This document shows positions 8,421-15,913 of a DNA stretch of 64,000 bases, in pieces. A program made the position numbers and the translations under genes. The stretch comes from Phycisphaerales bacterium (GTDB lineage Bacteria; Planctomycetota; Phycisphaerae; Phycisphaerales; SM1A02), in the NCBI GenBank assembly GCA_029268515.1, contig JAQWNP010000016.1, positions 1 through 64,000 of the forward strand. Reading direction: 5' to 3'. The stretch's first letter is position 1. Each line of letters opens with the position of its first letter. A model generated the notes under the pieces. That model ran no database searches and was not told the DNA's origin. It saw only the letters and a list, made by a program, of their open reading frames with translations.

Positions 8421-8861
8421 ATGTCTAATGATCGATTCACCATGACGCTGATGCGTATTGCTGTAACACTCATATTTCTACTGACATTTCTACTTGCAGC
8501 GATCGGCAAGTGGATCGATGGTGGCGCGCCAGAGTGGTTTATCGATCAGTTTTCAGAGACTTGGATGGGATCGTTTCCACAGACACCTATGTATCTAAGC
8601 ATTGCTCTTCTTGAGTCTCTCATTGCCATTGGAGCAATCATCAGTCTGTGTCTTGGTGAGTGGTTCAAAACTGAAGCAACGGTCCTCAAGTACACGCTCG
8701 TCGCATCACTCTTTATGTTTATCATTTTGGGATTTGGTGCTCGAACTGCCGGCGATTTCGATGCAGCCGCCAGCCATTTCTTTTACTTCAGTGGAACTTT
8801 GTTAGCACTCGTTGTGATCGACCGAGACGAACGACTAGCCGCTGTGGCATCGACTGCCTAA
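8421..8861 (+). CDS. Small four-helix membrane protein, DoxX-like
   Basis: A 146-residue integral membrane protein with four predicted membrane helices (about residues 10-32, 55-78, 88-105 and 117-133). The layout and the 'IGKW' after helix 1 resemble the DoxX/DoxD superfamily, whose members are often linked to quinone-dependent redox reactions, but the match is weak. The start ATG follows GAGGATAACCTC, in which the ribosome-binding GAGG can pair with CCTC, so the site may sit in a small hairpin. It stands alone, 241 bases from the previous gene and convergent with the next. Confidence 0.75.
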   Translation: MSNDRFTMTLMRIAVTLIFLLTFLLAAIGKWIDGGAPEWFIDQFSETWMGSFPQTPMYLSIALLESLIAIGAIISLCLGEWFKTEATVLKYTLVASLFMFIILGFGARTAGDFDAAASHFFYFSGTLLALVVIDRDERLAAVASTA

Positions 8862-8922
8862 ACAAGGCAACGCGCACTCTTTTTAAATAAAAGGCAGTGC
8901 GGATCACAAACAACGCTGTTCT

Positions 8923-9672
8923 CTATCCCCGACCAAGAAACGGCATACTCAGTGGGAGCAAGGTGCTCTCAACCATGTTGACATCAGGCGGCAGTGTGGC
9001 CATCAACATTGCTACACGAGCGATGTCGGAAGGGTCCATGGCACCCTCCTCTTGCATAATCTTTTGCCCGTTTGGATTTCTTTCCCAAAATGGAGTGTGT
9101 ACGTTTCCCGGTTCAATCACACCAACTGAGATGCCATAATCGCGCCCTTCAAGCGCCATTCCGTGCGTCATACCCTTTAAGGCGAATTTCGATGTGGTAT
9201 ATGGAAGCGCATTTGATCTTGGCACCATTGCCGAAACGCTACCAATATTAATAATACGACCACCGCCCTGTGGCTTCATCACGCGGAATGCTTCCCGACC
9301 ACATAGAAAGGCGCCTGTGACATTTGTATTGATGACATTCTGCCAGGCAGAGAGTTCGAGTTCTTCACACAACCCACCAAGAGCAATGCCTGCATTGTTC
9401 ACAAGAATGTCAATTCGGTTATACGCGGCAATAACATTCTTAAAGAGATCAATAACATCATCTTCCGAAGAGATATCTGCCGCAAGAACCAAAGGCTCAT
9501 GGATCTCAGACTCAGATTTCATCAGACGTTCTCTCACGGCTTTTAATTTTTCTAAGCTGCGTGAAACCAAAACAACACGACACCCTGCAACGGCAAAGGC
9601 GTGCGCAATCGCTTCTCCAATACCAGAACTCGCACCTGTAATGATGGCTACCTTTTCATCTAGTTGTTTCAT
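8923..9672 (-). CDS. Short-chain dehydrogenase/reductase
   Basis: A 249-residue NAD(P)-dependent oxidoreductase of the classical SDR family. The cofactor-binding motif TGASSGIG is at residues 12-19, NNAG at 92-95, and the catalytic residues are Ser-145, Tyr-158 and Lys-162 (in YTTSK). The length is the family standard. The residue after beta-strand 2 region (VSRS) with an Arg suggests NADPH preference, but that is weak. The substrate cannot be read from the sequence. It is transcribed alone, convergent with the DoxX-like gene and divergent from the FGE-type gene. Confidence 0.93.
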   Translation of the reverse strand: MKQLDEKVAIITGASSGIGEAIAHAFAVAGCRVVLVSRSLEKLKAVRERLMKSESEIHEPLVLAADISSEDDVIDLFKNVIAAYNRIDILVNNAGIALGGLCEELELSAWQNVINTNVTGAFLCGREAFRVMKPQGGGRIINIGSVSAMVPRSNALPYTTSKFALKGMTHGMALEGRDYGISVGVIEPGNVHTPFWERNPNGQKIMQEEGAMDPSDIARVAMLMATLPPDVNMVESTLLPLSMPFLGRG

Positions 9673-9921
9673 GAATTGAGCATACCAAAACCAATGAAAA
9701 TTCTACATCTTTGCCCACTTGAAACGCAGCAGTCTTCGATTCGAACTTCTAAACGGAAAATACAACATTGCTTCGATGTATTTTCTGAATGCCATAAAAA
9801 ACGTCACCTGCAAAACCTACTCACCTGCAGTTGGATCTGGCTCATCGGAACGGCTTGAGGCGTTCATTGATGGATCACTTTGATCGCCTTGCATCAACAC
9901 TTCGCCTAGAATAATCAATAC

Positions 9922-10980
9922 ATGATTTCGATAACATTTTTTATCTTGAAAATCGCGTTCAGCTTCACCACGATATCGCTACAACACCAGGATGCTGGCC
10001 CCGTTCCGACTGGAATGGTCTGGGTTCCTGCTGGCGAATTTACGATGGGCAGCAATGCAAATGATGCAAGACCCGATGAAAGTCCTGCACATCAAATAAC
10101 AATGAATGGTTTTTGGATTGATGCTACCGAAGTAACAAATGCTCAGTTCAAGCGTTTTGTTGAAGCCACCCAATATAAAACAACCGCAGAGAAGCCTGTT
10201 GATTGGGAAGAGCTTAAGAAGCAAGTACCACCAAACACTCCCAAGCCTCCTGAAGAGATGATGGGGCCCGGATCACTTGTTTTCATTCCACCGCCGCAAG
10301 AAACCGCGCAGAGTCCGCATCTGCAATGGTGGTCTTGGGTACCACACGCCAGTTGGCATCGCCCGGGCGGCCCAGGCACCTCCATTGAAGGAATGGATAA
10401 CTACCCGGTTGTTCATATCTCATGGGAAGACGCAAACGCCTATGCGCAATGGGCGGGCAAGAAGCTTCCAACAGAAGCGCAATGGGAACGTGCCGCTCGC
10501 TATAACGCAGACGATCAGCGCTACAGCTGGGGCCATGAGCTGGAGCCAAATGGTGTTCACATGGCCAATATTTGGCAAGGCGAGTTCCCTTCAGTAGATA
10601 CCGCATCGGATGGTTTTGCCGGCATTGCACCCGTTAAGCAATTCGCTCCCAATGCCTTGCACATCTATGACATGGCAGGCAATGTATGGGAATGGACCGC
10701 TGATCGTTATCAACATGACCTCTATGCCATCCGTAAGAGCGCAGCACCAGAAGGTCAGTCGACGAATAATCCCATTGGACCTGATCAGTCGCTGGACCCA
10801 CGCAATCCGCACGCTTTAGAATCTCGGGTACAAAAAGGGGGCTCATTTCTCTGCCATGCCAACTATTGCAGCAGCTATCGTCCGAGTGCCCGCATGAGCA
10901 CCACCCCAGACACAAGCTTGAGTCATAGTGGGTTTCGGTGTGTGCTGATTCCTGAGCCAACGCCCCCCAAAACAGATTGA
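9922..10980 (+). CDS. Formylglycine-generating enzyme (sulfatase-modifying factor family), exported
   Basis: A 352-residue FGE/SUMF1-family protein with an N-terminal hydrophobic export signal (about residues 1-22). Family enzymes oxidise a cysteine in sulfatases to the catalytic formylglycine using oxygen and copper. Many relatives lack the active-site cysteines, but this one keeps the pair Cys-311 and Cys-316 in GGSFLCHANYC, followed by the conserved SSYRPSAR and SGFRC. Other family marks are MVWVPAGEFTMGS near the N-terminus, EVTNAQF, LPTEAQWERAAR and NVWEWTADRY. It therefore looks catalytically competent. No sulfatase gene is in the window; planctomycetes usually carry many elsewhere. I see no clear ribosome-binding site. 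Confidence 0.92.
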   Translation: MISITFFILKIAFSFTTISLQHQDAGPVPTGMVWVPAGEFTMGSNANDARPDESPAHQITMNGFWIDATEVTNAQFKRFVEATQYKTTAEKPVDWEELKKQVPPNTPKPPEEMMGPGSLVFIPPPQETAQSPHLQWWSWVPHASWHRPGGPGTSIEGMDNYPVVHISWEDANAYAQWAGKKLPTEAQWERAARYNADDQRYSWGHELEPNGVHMANIWQGEFPSVDTASDGFAGIAPVKQFAPNALHIYDMAGNVWEWTADRYQHDLYAIRKSAAPEGQSTNNPIGPDQSLDPRNPHALESRVQKGGSFLCHANYCSSYRPSARMSTTPDTSLSHSGFRCVLIPEPTPPKTD

Positions 10981-11204
10981 CCGAACCACAACCGACAATC
11001 GTCATTGAAAAGACGCGCAGGCGATCTCGCATATTGACATGCAGTGAATGCCAAGATGATGTTGTGCCTTGGAATGCAAATCTCAAGCAAATCTAAAGAA
11101 CAGATTTTGGCAATAGCACGATCTTCCCCAAACGATTGGCACGGTCGATTCTCATCACACATGAGTCGACATGCCGATCAATGAAGGTCACAAGGAGACG
11201 CCCA

Positions 11205-11606
11205 ATGCAAGCTTTAGTTTTATTGCTCGCCCGCATTCTCATCTGTATTATCTTCGCCCTTTCAGGCATTCAAAAAATCTTAGACTTCCCCGAAAGTGCT
11301 CAGATGCTTCAAGACAAAGGCATCAAGCCAGGCTGGTTCTTCTTGGCAGGTTGTATCGCCCTGCTGTTAGTGGGAAGTCTCTTTATCGTCCTCGGCCTTT
11401 GGGCTAGATATGGCGCAGTGCTTCTACTTATATTCCTAATCCCGGTGAGCTTTATTATGCATCCACCTCTCAGCCATGATTCGATGGACCAAATACAATT
11501 CTTGAAGAATCTCTCCATGATGGGCGGCCTGTTATTTATTGTGGTTCATGGCAGCGGAAGCATGTCGATTGATAGCCTCAGATCAAAAAGCCAAAAGAGC
11601 CGCTAG
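11205..11606 (+). CDS. DoxX family membrane protein
   Basis: A 133-residue membrane protein with four helices and the DoxX family opening: ARILICIIFALSGIQKI, then a loop with a PESAQMLQDKGI segment. The start is placed at the ATG at 11205 because AAGGAG lies seven bases upstream; a longer frame from 11136 lacks such a site and adds a charged leader. DoxX proteins occur widely and are thought to act with quinones or thiol redox partners, but the role here is unknown. It lies upstream of tRNA-Pro with no visible terminator between. Confidence 0.85.
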   Translation: MQALVLLLARILICIIFALSGIQKILDFPESAQMLQDKGIKPGWFFLAGCIALLLVGSLFIVLGLWARYGAVLLLIFLIPVSFIMHPPLSHDSMDQIQFLKNLSMMGGLLFIVVHGSGSMSIDSLRSKSQKSR

Positions 11607-11692
11607 GCCCGCTGCAACCATGTGTATTGACTAGCTTTCCCCGAACTCCTTGTGCGTGTATCCTCCCCCGCTCTTGTCTACCGCCAAGAACA

Positions 11693-11766
11693 CGGGGTGT
11701 AGCTCAGCTTGGTAGAGCGCGTCGTTCGGGGCGACGAGGCCGCAGGTTCAAGTCCTGTCACCCCGA
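11693..11766 (+). tRNA. tRNA-Pro (CGG)
   Basis: A 74-nt cloverleaf: acceptor CGGGGTG (11693-11699) pairs with CACCCCG (11759-11765), discriminator A. The D-arm is GCTC/GAGC. The anticodon stem CGTCG/CGACG encloses TTCGGGG, giving anticodon CGG. The T-arm is GCAGG/CCTGT with loop TTCAAGT. The 3' CCA is not encoded. Confidence 0.96.
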
Positions 11767-12002
11767 CTCTGACAACCATGCCACTCTACTTATCATGTAA
11801 ATTTTGTTTTAGATCCAAGACGAGGACCAACTACATCCCAGATAAATGCTCTGGAAACAATGTTTTCTAGTTCTTCTAGGGTTTATGATTGCGACGGAAA
11901 ACAGTTTGGCCCTGGCGACATTCATGCAATAAATGCTGAGTCTAGACGTTCGAATAGAGACCTATAGACCCACCATTATCAAATCTATCTAGGAGACTGA
12001 TC

Positions 12003-12587
12003 ATGCTCTATCGATCATTTGCAAGCTTCTTACTGGTGATCATGGCACTCTATTTAGGCGCCTGTTCAAGCGTTGTTTTTAAACAACCTGTTGGCAACGC
12101 TGTTGAAGACGAAGAGCAAGTACAAAAGCTTGCAGGCGTCTGGAGTACGGGACCATCTGAGGAAGTTATCTTTGTTCAGCCATTGGAAAGTGGAAACATT
12201 GTGATAGGCGGACTCTCATGGAAGGCTGATCAGAAAAAGTTTGTTGTGAAACAGGCAACCGGCGTTGTTACCGAACTCGACGGTGACTACTACATTAATC
12301 TGCTCGATTCAGAGGACCCTAAAGTTAAGGATAAGTACTTCGTCATTCGAGCAAAAACTAGTGAATCTAAAGGCCATCACTTGGTGCTCTTTCCGCTCGA
12401 TTACACGACGTTCAAACAAGCTGTTGAAAATGGCAACCTTGAGGGCGACATCAGCAGCGGCGGTGGCAACTCAGTAACACTCACTGGATCTAAGAATCAG
12501 ATCGACGACTTCATGAAACAACAAATGAATCACAAGTTCGACCTCGACGATACGATTGTCGTCGAACGAGTTGGTGAGATTGATTAG
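12003..12587 (+). CDS. Small lipoprotein of unknown function
   Basis: A 194-residue protein with a lipoprotein signal ending LGAC, Cys-21 being the likely lipidation site. TAGGAG lies about eight bases before the ATG. The mature part is mostly beta-strand-like and charged, with WSTGPSEEVIF and later hydrophilic segments, and has no further membrane helix. I recognise no family. The gene stands alone between tRNA-Pro and the terminator of the opposite-strand tRNA operon. Confidence 0.8.
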   Translation: MLYRSFASFLLVIMALYLGACSSVVFKQPVGNAVEDEEQVQKLAGVWSTGPSEEVIFVQPLESGNIVIGGLSWKADQKKFVVKQATGVVTELDGDYYINLLDSEDPKVKDKYFVIRAKTSESKGHHLVLFPLDYTTFKQAVENGNLEGDISSGGGNSVTLTGSKNQIDDFMKQQMNHKFDLDDTIVVERVGEID

Positions 12588-12642
12588 CAACACGACCTTG
12601 TAAAAGACTGCCCATCAGTCCAGTCCGTTTTCTGACAACACC

Positions 12643-12673
12643 AAAATACAAAGGGCCCCTTTTGAGGGGCCCT
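12643..12673 (-). terminator. Rho-independent terminator of the tRNA/mnmG operon
   Basis: AGGGCCCC (12652-12659) and GGGGCCCT (12666-12673) form a perfect 8-bp GC-rich stem with a six-base loop. On the minus strand it is followed by the T-rich TTTGTATTTT. It lies just beyond tRNA-Tyr and probably ends transcripts coming from korAB-mnmG and the two tRNA genes. Confidence 0.85.
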
Positions 12674-12680
12674 CGGTGAG

Positions 12681-12763
12681 TGGGCGAGACAGGATTCGAA
12701 CCTGTGAAGGCGTACGCCAGCAGATTTACAGTCTGCCCCCTTTGTCCACTTGGGTACTCGCCC
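12681..12763 (-). tRNA. tRNA-Tyr (GTA)
   Basis: An 83-nt class II tRNA with the long variable arm expected of bacterial tRNA-Tyr. On the minus strand, acceptor GGGCGAG (from 12763) pairs with CTCGCCC, discriminator A at 12681. The anticodon arm CAGACTGTAAATCTG has loop CTGTAAA and anticodon GTA (12729-12727). The T-arm is ACAGG-TTCGAAT-CCTGT. CCA is not encoded. Confidence 0.96.
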
Positions 12764-12844
12764 TAATTGTGTCGCTCATATCGCTTGATGGGTCGCTACT
12801 GTATCGCCCGACCATTTCCTGGGCAAGATCAATGCTCCCCTAAA

Positions 12845-12917
12845 AGCCACCGGGGGGACTTGAACCCCCAACCTCATGATTACAAATCAAGTGCTCTACC
12901 AATTGAGCTACAGTGGC
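12845..12917 (-). tRNA. tRNA-Thr (TGT)
   Basis: A 73-nt cloverleaf on the minus strand: acceptor GCCACTG (from 12917) with CGGTGGC, discriminator T at 12845. The D-arm is GCTC/GAGC. The anticodon stem CTTGA/TCATG has a U28-U42 mismatch and the loop TTTGTAA, anticodon TGT (12884-12882). The T-arm is GGGGG/CCCCC. It lies 37 bases downstream of mnmG with no visible terminator between. Confidence 0.95.
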
Positions 12918-12954
12918 GTTGAGAAGGACAGCCTAGACACCCTAAACCCAGTCT

Positions 12955-14886
12955 TCAACCTGTCCCAGTCGAAGCAGCCCGGCCACGACGGATCGCAACC
13001 GCTAAAAGTGTCACATCTGCTGGGCCAACACCCGCAAGTCGCGCAGCCTGACCAAGCGTAGCTGGCTGAAAACGAGCAATCGCCTCAGCGGCCTCTCCAC
13101 GCAGTCCTTTCACTGTGTGGGCCTCCAGCCAGGCTGGAATGGCTCGCCTCTCGCCATCCTCGCGGCGGCGGATCTCTGCCGCCTGCCGTTTGAGATAGCC
13201 ATCATATCTTGCCTCAGTGACGACACGCTGGACGATGTCTGAGGATGGCGGGTCAATTCCAGCATTGACTAGGTACCCCCGAAACTGCTCTGGCTTCAAA
13301 TCAGGCCGACGAGCCCAAGCCATGAGTGACTTACCCTCAATAAAATTGCTTTCCATTTGTAAATGTAATGCCGTCTGAGCCTCAGCCCGTTGCTGAAAAG
13401 AATGCCATCGTCGATCGCAGACAAGACCGAACTCTCGCCCCAGCGGGGTCAGACGCTGATCTGAATTATCCGCCCGGAGGAGTAGGCGGTGTTCAGCACG
13501 ACTGGTAAACATGCGATACGGCTCTCGCGGCGTCTTGGTGACAAGATCATCAAGCATCACTCCGATATAGGCTTGGTCACGACCCAAACGTATCATTGCT
13601 TCGTGCCCACCAACGACCCAGCGAGCTGAATTGAGACCTGCAACAAGCCCTTGTCCAGCAGCTTCCTCATAACCACTTGTACCGTTAATTTGACCTGCTA
13701 AAAAAAGACCGTCGACTTTTTTTGTCATTGTGGTCGAGTCAATTTGATGTGGCCAGACCATGTCGTACTCAACCGCATAACCATAACGAAGTACACGTGC
13801 ATGCTCACAGCCCGGCATCATGGAAAGGAATTGCGCCTGCACTTCCTTCGGCAATGAAGTACTGATGCCATTACAGTACACCTCGTTCGTTGAAAGAGAC
13901 TCCGGCTCTAAAAAGATATGGTGCTCTTCTCGATCAGCAAAACGCACCACTTTGTCTTCAATAGACGGGCAGTATCGCGGACCGGCAGAAGCATCAATCT
14001 GACCGGAATACATAGGTGCCTTATCTAGATTTTCCCGGATCAAATCGTGCATCTGGGCTGTCGTTGAAGTGATGCGACATTCCGTCTGCTCAATAGCAGG
14101 GAAACGGCCCCCAGGCAAAGACGCTGGAGAGAGATCCGAAAACGGTATGGGGTTTTCATCGCCGCGCTGACCAACCAAACCTTCCCAATCAATCGTGGCT
14201 CGATCAAGACGCGGTGGTGTACCAGTCTTGAGGCGGCCCAGCTCAAAACCTAATTGAGCAAGCGTATGCGCAATACCGACTGCACTGCCCTCGCCAACAC
14301 GACCTCCTGGTGTCGACTGCTGACCCGTATGCATCAATGCACGCATGAATGTGCCTGTTGTTAAAACAACGGCATCTGTGATCACTTGTGCGGATCGCTG
14401 ATTCGCCAACTCAAGCTGAACCCCAACAATCTTATTTTTCTCAACAAGAAGCTCGTCAACACAAGCCGCAATGATGTCGATGTTGGAGCGTCCTGCGATC
14501 AGACGCTGAACTTCGCGTGCATATTCATATTTGTCGTTCTGACATCGCGGCCCACGTACAGCAGCGCCCTTTGAGGTATTCAGCATCTTGAACATGATGC
14601 CCGTGGCATCCGCCGCTCTGCCCATCACACCGCCAAGAGCATCAATTTCACGGACGATTTGCCCTTTACCAAGACCACCAATTGCCGGGTTACAGCTCAT
14701 GACACCAATTTTTGAAGGGTCCATCGTAACCAGCGCAACGCGACCCTCAGGCCCGATCGCTGAAGCGGCTGCCCAACATGCTTCAACACCAGCATGACCG
14801 CCACCAATCACAACAACGTCATAAGCCTCTAATGGTTCGGCGACCACTGACGACATGTTGCCAAATGGACCAACAGCGTCACTCAT
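12955..14886 (-). CDS. mnmG: tRNA uridine-34 carboxymethylaminomethyl modification enzyme MnmG (GidA)
   Basis: The large FAD-dependent subunit that, with MnmE, installs (carboxymethyl)aminomethyl groups on wobble uridine of certain tRNAs. The protein opens with the FAD dinucleotide fold VVVIGGGHAGVEAC, followed by the family signatures SCNPAIGGLGKGQIVREIDALGG and AVRGPRCQNDK. Further marks are GRLKTGTPPRLDR, GTSGYEEAAGQGL and the C-terminal LGQAARLAGVGPADV segment. With the ATG at 14886 it has 643 residues, near the family norm. This start overlaps the korB stop by eight bases (ATGAGTGA), which suggests translational coupling. A longer reading to 14916 is less likely. Two tRNA genes follow directly. 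Confidence 0.97.
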   Translation of the reverse strand: MSDAVGPFGNMSSVVAEPLEAYDVVVIGGGHAGVEACWAAASAIGPEGRVALVTMDPSKIGVMSCNPAIGGLGKGQIVREIDALGGVMGRAADATGIMFKMLNTSKGAAVRGPRCQNDKYEYAREVQRLIAGRSNIDIIAACVDELLVEKNKIVGVQLELANQRSAQVITDAVVLTTGTFMRALMHTGQQSTPGGRVGEGSAVGIAHTLAQLGFELGRLKTGTPPRLDRATIDWEGLVGQRGDENPIPFSDLSPASLPGGRFPAIEQTECRITSTTAQMHDLIRENLDKAPMYSGQIDASAGPRYCPSIEDKVVRFADREEHHIFLEPESLSTNEVYCNGISTSLPKEVQAQFLSMMPGCEHARVLRYGYAVEYDMVWPHQIDSTTMTKKVDGLFLAGQINGTSGYEEAAGQGLVAGLNSARWVVGGHEAMIRLGRDQAYIGVMLDDLVTKTPREPYRMFTSRAEHRLLLRADNSDQRLTPLGREFGLVCDRRWHSFQQRAEAQTALHLQMESNFIEGKSLMAWARRPDLKPEQFRGYLVNAGIDPPSSDIVQRVVTEARYDGYLKRQAAEIRRREDGERRAIPAWLEAHTVKGLRGEAAEAIARFQPATLGQAARLAGVGPADVTLLAVAIRRGRAASTGTG

Positions 14887-15913
14887 TGCCTTGACCACTG
14901 ACTTCCCACGTCTCACGACCGCGAATCAGCGACTGAAGATCAGTCGCTCCTTGTTTTTTCGCCTGACTGACCTGATCAGCTAAGACGTATTCGACTGGTT
15001 TATTTGATTCGTCCTCAGCATCACGATAGAGCACGCCCATTGGTTCTGGAAAATCAGGATAGGCCAGCTGCGCCAGTAAGAATGCTTGCGTTCGATTGGA
15101 TTCATCATGAATCAGCAGGTCTTTTTCACTTACATCGCCATCAATGTCTACGACCTCAAGCGCAAGACCGACAAGACGAATCCCCTTAGAGCCATCAGCA
15201 AATACCATTGCCTTGCCATGCTCCAACTGAATGGTGTTGTGCGATTTCGTATCTTTTTGCGAGGCATAGAACCAGGCCTCGTGGTTGAAGATGTTGCAAT
15301 CTTGATAGATCTCCAAGAACGACGTACCGCAATGGGCTGCACATCGCTTCATCATTGCATCCATATGCTTAAGATCCACGTCAATTGAACGCGCGACAAA
15401 GGTTGCACCAGCTCCCAACGCCAGTGTGAGTGGATTCATTGGACGATCAGGCGATCCAACAGGTGTCGATTTTGTCACTTTGCCTCGCTCACTTGTGGGC
15501 GAGGCCTGGCCCTTTGTTAATCCATAAATCCGGTTGTTGAGCAACAAGACATTAATATCAATATTGCGACGCAGCATATGTACCGTGTGATTACCACCGA
15601 TGGAGAGAAGGTCGCCATCACCGGAGACCAACCAGACTTGTAACTCAGGATTGGTAATCTTGATACCTGTCGCGAAGGCCGGAGCTCTTCCATGAATAGA
15701 GTGCAAACCATACGTTTCCATGTAATACGGGAAACGCGCTGCACAACCAATACCGCTCACAAAGACGTATTCTTCCTTTTTATGACCCAGCGTTGGCAAA
15801 CACTTACGGACTGCTGCTAGCACCGCATAGTCACCACAGCCAGGACACCATCGAACATCCTGGTCGGTCGTAAAGTCTTTCGCCTTCAGTGTGGGAAGCT
15901 CAGTCGTCGTCAT
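14879..15913 (-). CDS. korB: 2-oxoacid:ferredoxin oxidoreductase, beta subunit (2-oxoglutarate type)
   Basis: A 344-residue thiamine-diphosphate-binding subunit. It works with the alpha subunit to decarboxylate a 2-oxoacid oxidatively, making acyl-CoA and reducing ferredoxin. Visible marks are VRWCPGCGDYAVL at the N-terminus and the thiamine diphosphate motif GDGDLLSIGGNH, followed by NNRIYGLTKGQASPTS. Its ATG overlaps the korA stop (ATGA) and its own stop overlaps the mnmG start. KorAB pairs of this layout are usually 2-oxoglutarate oxidoreductases of the TCA cycle in aerobic or microaerobic bacteria; the exact substrate is inferred. Confidence 0.93.
   Translation of the reverse strand: MTTTELPTLKAKDFTTDQDVRWCPGCGDYAVLAAVRKCLPTLGHKKEEYVFVSGIGCAARFPYYMETYGLHSIHGRAPAFATGIKITNPELQVWLVSGDGDLLSIGGNHTVHMLRRNIDINVLLLNNRIYGLTKGQASPTSERGKVTKSTPVGSPDRPMNPLTLALGAGATFVARSIDVDLKHMDAMMKRCAAHCGTSFLEIYQDCNIFNHEAWFYASQKDTKSHNTIQLEHGKAMVFADGSKGIRLVGLALEVVDIDGDVSEKDLLIHDESNRTQAFLLAQLAYPDFPEPMGVLYRDAEDESNKPVEYVLADQVSQAKKQGATDLQSLIRGRETWEVSGQGNE

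Noticed and set aside
8873-8901. Hairpin CGCACT/AGTGCG between convergent genes as a terminator
   Set aside because: The stem is six pairs with a long A/T loop and no T-run after it on either strand.
11136-11204. Longer N-terminus of the DoxX family gene
   Set aside because: No ribosome-binding site; AAGGAG before the 11205 ATG and the family N-terminus favour the shorter start.
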